A stretch of DNA of 36,431 bases from JAITVB01 sp031553805. GTDB taxonomy: Bacteria > Bacteroidota > Bacteroidia > Bacteroidales > Rikenellaceae. Location: positions 1-36,431 of the forward strand of contig JAVBLC010000020.1 of the NCBI GenBank assembly GCA_031553805.1, in the 5' to 3' direction. Shown one piece after another: positions 23,656 to 32,001 of this stretch; the first letter of the stretch is position 1; each line of letters starts with the position of its first letter. A program made the translations under genes and the position numbers. Under the pieces are notes generated by a model. It ran no database searches. It saw nothing but the letters and a program-made list of their open reading frames with translations, and was not told where the DNA came from.

Positions 23656-24780
23656 CTATATTCTGCAAATATCGTGGATCAGGCGGTAAGCCGCGCGCTG
23701 TTCTTCGGGCGTGGGACAGTGGGTGACCACGATCAGCTTCAACCCGGGACGCCAAAGCGCACGTACGCTTTTTTCGATGACCTCCAACCCTCCTACGATG
23801 CGGGCATTGACCACCACTCCGCTGTGGGCAAAAGCCTCGGCAAACGGCTCGCCAGGGTTGGGATCGGGATCGGTTTCGGACGAGAAAGCGCCGTCGACGC
23901 AGCACAGCCCCTCGATAGCCTGCGCGGCCGGGATGCGCGACGACCAGTTGCCGCACGAGTGCAACACCGGACCGCCGAAAGCCGCCCCCACCCGCTGGAA
24001 AGCGGGCAGCGCACATTCGACGTATTGTTCGTTGGAGAGCATCACGATGTTGTCGTCGCTTTGGCCATAGCCCTCGAAATTGCGGGCCGAGGCAAAACCG
24101 TGGCCGGGATTGGCCAGGCAGGGACCGATCCGCTTCTTCTGTTCGTTTACGAAGTCGATCGTCAGGTCGGCCAACCGGTCGAGGAAGCGGCGCACGCCGT
24201 CGGGATCGAGGATCGTGTCCATCAGCAGGTTGTTCGTGTCGACGATCATCGTCGAGGCGTTGAGCGGCGACTGGGCATCCGAAAAACTCATCGGCAACCG
24301 GCCGCCGGTTTCCGTCAGAAAATAGTCGATCATTTCCAGGGTGTGCCGCCCGATGGCGGTTTCAGCGACGGGCACCGGCTCGTAGGCCAGCGCATCGGTC
24401 ACCGTTTCGAACCGGGTGTGCACGGCAGGAGCCTGGCCCGGGTTCCAAAGGTATTCGGCGCCATAGGCGGCCGCCGTCGCACCGATCCCATACCACGGTT
24501 CAAGAAAATTGGGGATATCGGCTTCGAACGCCATACTCGCCTGCAGGCAACCCAGTTGCCACTCGAGCGAACGGCGCATATCGCGGCTGCCGTCGCCGAA
24601 GACCTCGGCCGCTCGGAAACGGCGGTAGACCGCCACCCCTTCGGAAGCACGGGCAAAGGCCGCCGTGCGTTCCAGCAATCGCGCCTCATAATCGGCGTAA
24701 GCGTCCGTATCGAAATGCGACGCAGACACCGGCGCGATCTCGGTCGCCTGCACGTCGCGTTTGGTAAAATCAAATGCCAT
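23656..24780 (-). CDS. URO-D superfamily protein, MtaA/CmuA-type methyltransferase-like
   Basis: The protein is 374 aa. It has the uroporphyrinogen decarboxylase-like barrel with the metal-binding pattern of corrinoid methyltransferases: H274-S-C276-G-N and later H354-C355. True HemE lacks this HxC...C arrangement. MtaA/CmuA-type proteins move methyl groups between a corrinoid protein and a thiol acceptor. No corrinoid-binding protein or methylamine gene is seen nearby, so the substrate is unknown. Many Bacteroidetes carry such stand-alone URO-D proteins near sugar-using genes. It is monocistronic by appearance, upstream of the transporter on the same strand with an 81-bp gap that contains the transporter's own promoter. 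Confidence 0.7.
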   Translation of the reverse strand: MAFDFTKRDVQATEIAPVSASHFDTDAYADYEARLLERTAAFARASEGVAVYRRFRAAEVFGDGSRDMRRSLEWQLGCLQASMAFEADIPNFLEPWYGIGATAAAYGAEYLWNPGQAPAVHTRFETVTDALAYEPVPVAETAIGRHTLEMIDYFLTETGGRLPMSFSDAQSPLNASTMIVDTNNLLMDTILDPDGVRRFLDRLADLTIDFVNEQKKRIGPCLANPGHGFASARNFEGYGQSDDNIVMLSNEQYVECALPAFQRVGAAFGGPVLHSCGNWSSRIPAAQAIEGLCCVDGAFSSETDPDPNPGEPFAEAFAHSGVVVNARIVGGLEVIEKSVRALWRPGLKLIVVTHCPTPEEQRAAYRLIHDICRI

Positions 24781-24962
24781 AAGCAGCCAGATATTAAGTC
24801 TGTAGATTTTAAAGATAAAAAGAATCTGCTGTTTCTCAAAATCTGTGGTCTGAAATTTGCAATATTTCGCGATGAAACGGGCAGGTAACGGCTTCCAGCA
24901 CGATAGAAAAACCTGCTTTCGAGAAATCTATATTCTATTTTATTTATAAAAATCAAACTGTT

Positions 24963-25586
24963 ATGAAAAAATTAATCGTTATGATGTTGGGGTTGTTTAT
25001 CGCTGTATCCTGCGAAAAATATCCCGACTCCGGAGAACTCAATCCGGACTACCTGGTGACCACCGATTACAAATCGGATGCGAATTTCCAATCCTACAGC
25101 ACTTTCTACATTTCTGACTCGATCCGCCTGGTTTCAGACCTGACGAGCGACACCGTGTGGAAAGACGCTGACGCCAAGGCGCTCGTCGACCAGATCGTTG
25201 CGGACATGACCGCACGCGGCTATACCCGGACCAACAACCTGGCGACCGCTTCGCTCGGCTTCCAGGTGACCGCCGTGCGTGACCTCTATGTGGTTTACGG
25301 CGCCGATCCCTACTGGTGGTGGTATTATCCCTACTGGGATTGGGGCTGGTATCCCTACTACCCGTATTACCCCTATCCGTATTACATCTCTTACTCTTAT
25401 GTGACCGGAGCGCTGATGATCGAACTGGCCGACCTGCAGAACAAAGACGCCCTGGGCAAGGTGCCCATGGTGTGGAATGTCTTTACCACCGGATTGCTCT
25501 ACAGCAACACGCAGTATAATATGCAACTGGTGGAACAGGCGATCGACCAAGCGTTTACCCAGTCGCCCTACCTGAAAAAAAACTAA
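24963..25586 (+). CDS. DUF4136 lipoprotein
   Basis: The protein is 207 aa with a lipoprotein signal (lipobox IAVSC). The mature part follows the DUF4136 layout: an early strand (FQSYSTFYISDS), a helix with ALVDQIVADMTARGYTR, then core strands and a C-terminal helix (LVEQAIDQAFTQSPY). A tract of alternating Tyr/Pro/Trp (PYYPYYPYPYY) lies near residues 113-143, as in several Bacteroidetes family members. Function is unknown; an outer-membrane-linked envelope lipoprotein is likely. It is followed after 53 bp by a small beta-barrel gene on the same strand, probably co-transcribed. Confidence 0.78.
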   Translation: MKKLIVMMLGLFIAVSCEKYPDSGELNPDYLVTTDYKSDANFQSYSTFYISDSIRLVSDLTSDTVWKDADAKALVDQIVADMTARGYTRTNNLATASLGFQVTAVRDLYVVYGADPYWWWYYPYWDWGWYPYYPYYPYPYYISYSYVTGALMIELADLQNKDALGKVPMVWNVFTTGLLYSNTQYNMQLVEQAIDQAFTQSPYLKKN

Positions 25587-25639
25587 CGGAACGCTTCATG
25601 CTTTTTCGGTAAATTGTATAATCGCTATTAAACTTTATT

Positions 25640-26290
25640 ATGAAAACGATGCAAACCAATATAAAAATGCTGTGCGCCGCCCTCTTGGTGCTGTGCGCCG
25701 CCCCACTCACTTCGCAGGCACAGGGTTACGCCATGCGCAACGACAATACGGGGAACTTTTTTGTCACCGCCGACTGGCAGATCAATTCGATCTCGAACGA
25801 CTTCGTGAGCAATACTTCGGGCTGGGGTGCCAACACCCAGCTGAATTATTACATCAACGAAAAACTCTCGGCCGGGGTTTTCCTGGCCTGGCACTCGAAC
25901 TACGAGTACATCCCGACGCAAACCTACGTGAACGGGACCCGCAGCACGACCACCGATATGCAACGTTCGATCTACCAACTGCCTTTCGGCGCCCTGGTGC
26001 AGTTTGACCTGGGCGACACCGACGGCGTGGTTTCGCCTTACATCGGCGCGAAGATCGGGGCTAATTTCGCCCGTTTCTCACACTTCTATGAAACCGTGCG
26101 GATCATGGACGAAACCTGGGGCTTCTACCTGTCGCCCGAAGTGGGGCTGAACATCTACCCGACCTACAACCACCGGTTCGGTTTCCACATCGCGGCCTTC
26201 TACGGCTACGCGAGCAACCAGAGCGACTCGTGGGACGTTTCGGGGATCAGCAACTTCGGCGTGCGCATCGGGGGTACTTTCCGATTCTAA
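25640..26290 (+). CDS. Small outer-membrane beta-barrel protein
   Basis: The protein is 216 aa with a signal peptide (ends LTSQAQ). The mature chain alternates hydrophobic and polar residues in eight or so amphipathic strands (NFFVTADWQINSIS, LSAGVFLAWHSNY, VSPYIGAKIGANFARF). It ends in Phe (VRIGGTFRF), the usual outer-membrane targeting end. It resembles OmpX/OmpW-type outer-membrane barrels. A start at the second Met (25652) would still give a signal peptide. Probable operon with the DUF4136 lipoprotein. It is closed by a terminator. Confidence 0.78.
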   Translation: MKTMQTNIKMLCAALLVLCAAPLTSQAQGYAMRNDNTGNFFVTADWQINSISNDFVSNTSGWGANTQLNYYINEKLSAGVFLAWHSNYEYIPTQTYVNGTRSTTTDMQRSIYQLPFGALVQFDLGDTDGVVSPYIGAKIGANFARFSHFYETVRIMDETWGFYLSPEVGLNIYPTYNHRFGFHIAAFYGYASNQSDSWDVSGISNFGVRIGGTFRF

Positions 26291-26307
26291 ATACTGCTTA
26301 TTCAGCC

Positions 26308-26341
26308 AAAAACTCCGGAGCTTCCCGCTCCGGAGTTTTTT
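26308..26341 (+). terminator. Intrinsic terminator after the beta-barrel gene
   Basis: AACTCCGGAGC and GCTCCGGAGTT pair around TTCCC with A and T tracts on either side, 17 bp after the stop codon. Confidence 0.85.
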
Positions 26342-26404
26342 GTGCCTGCACAAATGCTTTTTTTTGCAAAACATCACTATCTTAGATCGTCAAACGCAGA
26401 TGGT

Positions 26405-27628
26405 ATGGGAAAACGTTTCACGAAGATAGCCACCGACCTGGGTTTCCTGGTTATCGTGGCGATGGTCGCCGGCAGCCTGGCCGGTTATTTTATGAAGGAC
26501 GGAGCGCAGGTGTTCGCGCCGCTCGGGACGCTGTTTATCCAGCTGATCAAGATGCTGGTCGTGCCGCTGATTTTCGTTTCGATCGTTTCGGGCGCCCTGT
26601 CGCTCGGGGCGACGAAGAAAGCGGGAAAAGTGGCCGCGCTGACGCTGGCGTTTATCGCCGTCACATCGATACTGGCGGGCGTGTTGGCCGCCGTTTCGGC
26701 CGCGTGGGTTCAGCCCGGGGGCAACATTCCGCCCGAGTTGGTACACGCTTTCCGCGGAAGCAGCGAGGCCCCGGCCGCACCGTCGTCCGGTTTCTGGGAT
26801 ATCATCCTGGGCTTCGTCCCGGCCAACCCCATTCAGGCAATGGTCGACGGCAACGTGATCCAGATCATCTTCTTCGGCCTGCTGCTCGGCTTCGGCCTGG
26901 GCACCATTTCTGAGGAAAAGAAACAACCCATTACCACCATTGTCAACGGCATCCTCGACGGCCTGATCTGGTGCATCCGCGTAGTGATGTGGACGGCGCC
27001 CGTCGGCGTGTTCGCCCTGATGGCCTCGGCCGTGGGGACGATGGGATTCGAAATATTCGGAAAACTGGCGGGGCTGCTTTCGCTCGACATCGGGCTGGTG
27101 CTGGTGTTCGGACTGTTCATCTATCCGTTCTGCATCCGGTTTTGGTCGGACGTGCCGGTAAAACTCTACTTGCGGGCCATGCTCAAGCCCCAGGCCGTGG
27201 CCCTGTCGACCGCCTCGTCGCTGGCCACACTGGCCCCCAACATGGAAACGTGCGAAAACGAACTCGGCATTTCGAAAGAAACCGTTTCGTTCGTCTTGCC
27301 CTTAGGGGCGACGATCAACATGACGGGCAACGTGATTTATTATGTACTGGCCGCCCTCTTCTTCGCCCAATTCTATGGGATGACGCTGCCATTTGGCGCT
27401 TATGTGGCCATCATCCTGACGGCGGTGCTGAGCGCAGTCGGGCAGGCCGGGGTGCCGGGGCCGACACTCACCGTCTTTGCCGTGTTCATCGCCGGAGGCA
27501 TTCCGCTCGAGGGCATTCCGTTGCTCTTTGCCGTCGACCGGCTCTTCGACATGATCCGCACCACGCTCAACATCACGGGTGACGCCTGCGCAGCCGCCGT
27601 GGTCGACAAGGCGGTCAAGGAGGCATAA
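26405..27628 (+). CDS. Dicarboxylate/amino acid:cation symporter (DAACS family)
   Basis: The protein is 407 aa from the ATG at 26405. A longer frame from 26342 begins inside the previous terminator and is rejected. It has about eight membrane segments and two re-entrant loops. The family's serine-rich loop appears as STASSLATLAPNMETC, and LPLGATINMTGNVIYY matches the NMxGT-type motif that helps bind cation and substrate. These transporters use sodium or proton gradients to import glutamate, aspartate, succinate or serine. The substrate here cannot be chosen. The gene converges on the endonuclease/phosphatase gene with a 13-bp gap and no visible terminator. Confidence 0.88.
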   Translation: MGKRFTKIATDLGFLVIVAMVAGSLAGYFMKDGAQVFAPLGTLFIQLIKMLVVPLIFVSIVSGALSLGATKKAGKVAALTLAFIAVTSILAGVLAAVSAAWVQPGGNIPPELVHAFRGSSEAPAAPSSGFWDIILGFVPANPIQAMVDGNVIQIIFFGLLLGFGLGTISEEKKQPITTIVNGILDGLIWCIRVVMWTAPVGVFALMASAVGTMGFEIFGKLAGLLSLDIGLVLVFGLFIYPFCIRFWSDVPVKLYLRAMLKPQAVALSTASSLATLAPNMETCENELGISKETVSFVLPLGATINMTGNVIYYVLAALFFAQFYGMTLPFGAYVAIILTAVLSAVGQAGVPGPTLTVFAVFIAGGIPLEGIPLLFAVDRLFDMIRTTLNITGDACAAAVVDKAVKEA

Positions 27629-27641
27629 CGGAAAGAACTCC

Positions 27642-28769
27642 CTATCTTTTACGGGTAAAGGTCGCCACCACCGGATTGTGGTCAGACCACGCCACCTCAG
27701 GGCTGTCGTAAGCGACCGTTTCGAGGTCGGGCGAGTGGAGGATGTAGTCGATGCGCAACATCCGGAAGAGGTTTTTGTAGGTGTAGTGGTACCCGCTGCC
27801 CTTCTCTTCGAACGAGTCGGCATAATCGCCCCGGATCGTGCGGTAGGTATAGGAGATGGGCGTGTCGTTGAAGTCGCCCACCACCACGGTCGGCACCCGG
27901 CGGCTGCGGATCAGCAGCGCGATCGAGTCGGCCTGGTCGGCCCGCAGGCGGTAACCGTTACGCAGGCGGCCGGCGATCTGGCGGATTTTTCCTTCTTTAT
28001 CGGGTTCCTGCGTAAAATTTTCGTAGTCGAAGAAAGCGAGGTTTGAGCGGTCGATCTTCGTTGTTTGCAGGTGGTTGTTGATCACGCGCAACGTGTCGTT
28101 CTTGCCCATGAGCAGGTCAGCGTAGAGGGTGCCGTTATTGCTTTCCCGAAACTCGATCTCGCCGCTGGACAGGATCGGAAATTTGCTATAGAGGGCCACG
28201 CCCAACACCCCCCGCCCGTTCTGGTGGAGGAAGTACGCAATCCGGCTGTGGGGCCAGGCGCTGAGCAGTGTGTCGATCTTTTCCTGCGGGTTTTTGGGGG
28301 TCGACTGGAATTCCTGGAAACAGATGATGTCCGGATCCTGTTCGGCTACCCAGCGAATAATCTCTTCGGCGGTCGAAAAGCTTTCCCTCCCTTCGCGGCG
28401 TACAAAACCCTCGGCATTGAAACTCAGGACGGTGATCGCCCCCCGGTGTTCGGTTTCACCGTAGCTTTTGCTGAACGGCAGGCGGTAAAAAGTCGATATA
28501 TTACCGATGCCGCAAAGCAGGACGACGGCAGGCAGCAGGAAAATGGGTTTCCACCGGAACATCCAGTAAAGCAGCAGCGCCAAGTTGGCAAAATAGAGCA
28601 GCGGCGCCCCCAGGCCGAAAAAGGCGAACATCCACGCATCGTTGGGGTTGGTATAGGGCGCAAAGTAGGACATCACCAGCGCCAGCGCAAACCCCAGGGT
28701 GAGGACGAACATCACCGCGTCGATGACGCGGAGCAGTGGACTGCCCTTTCTTTTGCTGCGGTTGAACAT
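27642..28769 (-). CDS. Membrane-anchored endonuclease/exonuclease/phosphatase family protein
   Basis: The protein is 375 aa. Three hydrophobic segments at about residues 15-36, 44-66 and 72-90 anchor it. The C-terminal about 260 residues carry the EEP (DNase I-like) motifs in order: LSFNAEG, DIICFQEF, INNHLQTT, VVVGDFNDTP, RIDYILHS and WSDHNPVVATF. These residues bind a metal and carry out phosphodiester or phosphomonoester hydrolysis. The catalytic domain probably faces the periplasm. It is the last gene of the operon with mutL and the rhomboid gene, an arrangement I recall as common in Bacteroidetes. The substrate could be nucleic acid or a phospholipid-like molecule. Confidence 0.85.
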   Translation of the reverse strand: MFNRSKRKGSPLLRVIDAVMFVLTLGFALALVMSYFAPYTNPNDAWMFAFFGLGAPLLYFANLALLLYWMFRWKPIFLLPAVVLLCGIGNISTFYRLPFSKSYGETEHRGAITVLSFNAEGFVRREGRESFSTAEEIIRWVAEQDPDIICFQEFQSTPKNPQEKIDTLLSAWPHSRIAYFLHQNGRGVLGVALYSKFPILSSGEIEFRESNNGTLYADLLMGKNDTLRVINNHLQTTKIDRSNLAFFDYENFTQEPDKEGKIRQIAGRLRNGYRLRADQADSIALLIRSRRVPTVVVGDFNDTPISYTYRTIRGDYADSFEEKGSGYHYTYKNLFRMLRIDYILHSPDLETVAYDSPEVAWSDHNPVVATFTRKR

Positions 28770-28815
28770 ACGGATGAGGAGCTATGCAAGACCCCCGGAT
28801 ATGTGAAACGGATGC

Positions 28816-29499
28816 TTAATAAAAAATCTTGTTGGTGCGCTTCCAGTAGCGGAGCAGCAGGAATGCCCAGAGCATCCCGCCCACGTGGGCGAAATGGGCC
28901 ACGCCATCGCCCGGGCCCGAAAGGCCGAGCAACACCTCGATCACCATAAAAATGATCACGAAAAATTTGGCCCGCATCGGGATCGGCGGAAACAACAGCA
29001 TAATACGCACGTTGGGATGCATCATCCCGAAACCGAGCAGCACGCCATAGATCGCTCCCGAAGCCCCGACCGTCGGAGTGTTGATCATCCGCATCAGGGC
29101 CAGCCCGGCGCCCGGCGCATCGGCCAGCGAAGCCTGCAGGTGCATGATTTCGATCCAGTTGGTGAGCAGGTAGAAGAGCGCCGCGCCGATCCCCGTGATC
29201 ATATAGAAGGTCAGGAAACGCTTGCTCCCGAGGTCATACTCGAGCGTGCGCCCGAACATCCACAACGAGAACATATTGAAAAAGAGGTGCGACACCCCGC
29301 CGTGGAGGAACATATGGGTCACCAGCTGCCACACCCGGAAATGGTCGGACCCCCAATAGTAGAGGGCCAGGTTGTCGGTGATCCAGTCGCCCAGTCCGTT
29401 GGGCAGGAGCGATTGGGCCATAAAGACCAAGGCGTTGATGATGATCAGGTTCTTGACCACCGGCGGGGTATGGTAAGCACTGCTACTGAAATTATTCAT
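28816..29499 (-). CDS. Rhomboid-family intramembrane serine protease
   Basis: The protein is 227 aa with about six membrane segments. The catalytic pair is S147 in GASGAIYG and H205 in AHFAHVGG. HGGVSHLFFNMFSLWMFG (near residue 66) is the conserved HxxxN region that stabilises the oxyanion. Rhomboids cut membrane-spanning segments of other proteins; the substrate here is unknown. The start lies 6 bp after the mutL stop and the endonuclease gene follows after 46 bp, so it is co-transcribed with both. All key residues are present, so it should be active rather than a pseudoprotease. Confidence 0.9.
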   Translation of the reverse strand: MNNFSSSAYHTPPVVKNLIIINALVFMAQSLLPNGLGDWITDNLALYYWGSDHFRVWQLVTHMFLHGGVSHLFFNMFSLWMFGRTLEYDLGSKRFLTFYMITGIGAALFYLLTNWIEIMHLQASLADAPGAGLALMRMINTPTVGASGAIYGVLLGFGMMHPNVRIMLLFPPIPMRAKFFVIIFMVIEVLLGLSGPGDGVAHFAHVGGMLWAFLLLRYWKRTNKIFY

Positions 29500-29505
29500 T
29501 ACGTG

Positions 29506-31467
29506 TTATTTAAGGCGTTTGTGTATCTCTTCAGGCGAAAGGCCCGACACGATGGGCTTTCCGTCGTGAGTATAGGCCGCTTCGGGCGAATCGAGTAGCA
29601 AAGATAATATGTTTTCGATCTCTTCGAAAAGAAAATTTTTCGTATGGGCGTGGAGTGCGCCGCGGGCCATCGCTGCGGCCAGGCGTTCGCGCGACACCGC
29701 GCCGCTCAGGCACCCCTGCTGCCCGAGCTCGTGGAGCAAATCGGCCACCAGGCGCTTGGGCGAAGCGTTCTCGAGGCCGGCCGGAACACCGTGGAGGGCG
29801 ATGGACGATGCGCCTTCGGGGCGCAGGTCGAAGCCCATCTTCAGTAATTCGGCCTGTTGTTCCAACAGCAGGCGGTATTCTTCCGGCGACACTTCGATGG
29901 GTTCCGGGAAGAGGCATTGCTGATTGGGCGCCGGGGCGTCGGTCACCCGGCCGAGGAAACGGTCGTAAAGGATGCGGCGGTAGGCGCGTCGGACGTCGAC
30001 CAGCAGCAGCGATCCGCCGCGGGCCAGGGCCACGTGGCGCGGCGTGACGCGGATCCACGACAGGAGGTTTTCGGAACCGTCGCCGAAGTCGATCTCAGGT
30101 TGGGCGGCTTCTTCGTAGAACGAATCTACCTCCTGGAATTGCTCGGGTTCGGCCGAAAAACCGCGCGAAATAAATTCCTGTTCTTCATCGGCGCCCGAGG
30201 TAATGAAATTCCGGAACGTTTCGCCCGAAGTAGAATTCCGGTCGAATGAGTCGTAACCGTCCTTATCTAAAAATTCTTCCCAGCCGGCGACTTGTTCTTC
30301 GCCGAAGGCGCCCGTCTGGAGAATGCTTTTGCGGCCTCCACCGCCCCCGGACGAACGGGGCGCTTCGAACGGGTTGAAGCCGGGATTGAGGCTCGATTCG
30401 GGTTCTTTGTACTCCCATTTGCTGGTCAGCACCGGGATCTCGATCGGCGAATCGTTCTCAAAATCGATGACCGGCACCGCCACCACGCGCCCCAGCGATT
30501 CGCGCACGGCAGCATTCAGGATTTGCCACACAGCCTGTTCGTCCTCGAACTTGATCTCGGTTTTCGAAGGATGTATATTGACGTCGATGCGCGAAGGATC
30601 GACCGTCAGGTTCAGAAAATAGATCGGTTGGGCGTCCTGGGCGACCAGTTTCTCGTAAGCCGCTGCGACCGCCTTATGAAAATAAGGGCTGCGGAAATAG
30701 CGTCCGTTGACGAAGAAAAAACTTTTGGCGTTTTTGCCTGCGCTTTGGGGGTCGCCGACGAAGCCGTCGATCTTGGCGATCGAGGTGTCGACCGCCAGGT
30801 CGAGCAGGTGGGCGTTGACCGGTTTGCCCATAATGCCGACGATGCGCTGGCGGAGATTGCCCCGCGGCAAATTGTATTGCAGGGCGTCATTGACGAAAAG
30901 TTTCATTTCGACCTCGGGGTGGCAGAGGGCCACGCGCTGGAATTCGTCGATGATCTGGCGGTTTTCGGTCGAGTTACTCTTGAGGAATTTTCGTCGTGCC
31001 GGGATATTATAAAACAGGTTTTTGATGCTGAATTGGGTGCCGCAGGGGGCGCTGACGGGGGTCGTTTCCAATTGCTTGCCCCCGGCGATGGTGACACGGG
31101 TGCCCACTTCGTCGTCCGGGCGGCGGGTCTTCATTTCGACTTCGGAAACCGAAGCGATCGACGCCAGCGCTTCGCCCCGGAAGCCAAAGGAGTTCAAGGC
31201 GTAAAGGTCTGTGGCGCGGGATATTTTGGAGGTGGCGTGTCGTTCGAAGACCAACGGGATGTCGCCCGGCGCGATACCGCATCCGGTGTCGACCACCTGA
31301 ATCAGGTCGCGGCCCCCTTCGCGGACGCTCACGGTGACCGACCCGGCTCCCGCATCGACCGCGTTCTCCAAAAGTTCCTTGACGACCGAGGCGGGACGCT
31401 GCACCACTTCGCCGGCGGCGATCTGGTTGGCTACCGAATCGGGCAATAACTTGATGGCTCCCGGCAT
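29506..31467 (-). CDS. mutL: DNA mismatch repair protein MutL
   Basis: The protein is 653 aa. The GHKL ATPase domain occupies residues 1-330 and has IAAGEVVQRPASVVKELLENAVDAGA, DTGCGI and the ATP-lid residues (RHATSKI, GFRGEALASI). A variable linker follows and the C-terminal dimerisation domain starts near 450. MutL couples mismatch recognition by MutS to strand removal. The endonuclease signature DQHAxxE is not intact: the equivalent site reads LLLVDVRRAYRRILYD. The later ACR and CPHGRP motifs are also absent (YTHDGKP). Nicking activity by the MutL C-terminus is therefore doubtful. It lies second in an operon, 17 bp after a small membrane protein gene. Confidence 0.95.
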   Translation of the reverse strand: MPGAIKLLPDSVANQIAAGEVVQRPASVVKELLENAVDAGAGSVTVSVREGGRDLIQVVDTGCGIAPGDIPLVFERHATSKISRATDLYALNSFGFRGEALASIASVSEVEMKTRRPDDEVGTRVTIAGGKQLETTPVSAPCGTQFSIKNLFYNIPARRKFLKSNSTENRQIIDEFQRVALCHPEVEMKLFVNDALQYNLPRGNLRQRIVGIMGKPVNAHLLDLAVDTSIAKIDGFVGDPQSAGKNAKSFFFVNGRYFRSPYFHKAVAAAYEKLVAQDAQPIYFLNLTVDPSRIDVNIHPSKTEIKFEDEQAVWQILNAAVRESLGRVVAVPVIDFENDSPIEIPVLTSKWEYKEPESSLNPGFNPFEAPRSSGGGGGRKSILQTGAFGEEQVAGWEEFLDKDGYDSFDRNSTSGETFRNFITSGADEEQEFISRGFSAEPEQFQEVDSFYEEAAQPEIDFGDGSENLLSWIRVTPRHVALARGGSLLLVDVRRAYRRILYDRFLGRVTDAPAPNQQCLFPEPIEVSPEEYRLLLEQQAELLKMGFDLRPEGASSIALHGVPAGLENASPKRLVADLLHELGQQGCLSGAVSRERLAAAMARGALHAHTKNFLFEEIENILSLLLDSPEAAYTHDGKPIVSGLSPEEIHKRLK

Positions 31468-31484
31468 CGTCCGTTCCCCGCGAA

Positions 31485-31814
31485 TTAGGTCAGAAAAATG
31501 TAGTAAAGCAATGCAGCTACCAACACGATGGCAATAAGCAGTTGGCGCTGGCGGGCGCCGCTCTTGTTGTCTTTCTTCCGCCGGTCGGCGATCACCCCAC
31601 GGCGCATACGGATCTCGTTGATATACTGGCCGGGATGATACTCCTTCCGGCTTTCGGCACGCTCTTCGTCAGTCTTATAGGCTTCGGCGTAATCGTCGCC
31701 CAACAACTCTCTCTTCCGCATTTCGCGCTCTTCGGCCTCGGGGTCGTAGTAACGCGGACGGTAGTTGAACTGGCGCGGCTTGGGGGTGTGGAAAAATGAA
31801 AATTTAAATGCCAT
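31485..31814 (-). CDS. Small tail-anchored protein upstream of mutL
   Basis: The protein is 109 aa from the ATG at 31814 (MAFKFSFFHTPKPRQFNYRP). The first about 85 residues are highly charged and hydrophilic. A single hydrophobic segment at the very C-terminus (LLIAIVLVAALLYYIFLT) would anchor it in the membrane with the body in the cytoplasm. A longer frame to 31889 is unlikely, because the promoter box lies at 31890-31897. I recall small proteins of this shape beside mutL in Bacteroidetes, but the function is unknown. It is the first gene of the operon. Confidence 0.75.
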   Translation of the reverse strand: MAFKFSFFHTPKPRQFNYRPRYYDPEAEEREMRKRELLGDDYAEAYKTDEERAESRKEYHPGQYINEIRMRRGVIADRRKKDNKSGARQRQLLIAIVLVAALLYYIFLT

Positions 31815-31823
31815 AGTTTTTCG

Positions 31824-31878
31824 GTTTTTACAGGCCCGGGAGAATTCCCCTTCAGTATAAAAAACGTTTTTACAGGCC
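31824..31878 (-). repeat. 14-bp direct repeat in the mutL operon leader
   Basis: GTTTTTACAGGCCC (plus strand) occurs at 31824-31837 and again at 31865-31878, 41 bp apart start to start. Both copies lie between the promoter and the first start codon. They may be a regulatory site or a leftover duplication. Confidence 0.6.
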
Positions 31879-31889
31879 CCCTTTGACAT

Positions 31890-31921
31890 ACAAAGATAGG
31901 GCTTTTTCCGGATTTTTCCAA
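31890..31921 (-). promoter_or_regulatory. Promoter of the mutL operon
   Basis: The minus strand shows TTTG (31921-31918), a 20-bp spacer and TATCTTTG (31897-31890). The start site should be near 31883, leaving about 70 nt of leader. Confidence 0.65.
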
Positions 31922-31954
31922 TGCGGCCCGAAGCAAATACCCGCGGCGAAAAAG

Positions 31955-31985
31955 GTTGTGTTTTCGGGAAAAATCACTACTTTTG
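31955..31985 (+). promoter_or_regulatory. Promoter of metG
   Basis: GTTG (31955-31958), a 19-bp spacer and TACTTTTG (31978-31985) fit the Bacteroidetes consensus with one mismatch at -33. Only about 10 nt of leader would precede the ATG at 32002. It is divergent from the mutL operon promoter. Confidence 0.65.
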
Positions 31986-32001
31986 CGGAAAACGCATTGC
32001 A

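Noticed and set aside
30292..31449. A 385-codon open frame on the plus strand
   Set aside because: It is the antisense shadow of mutL caused by GC-rich third positions.
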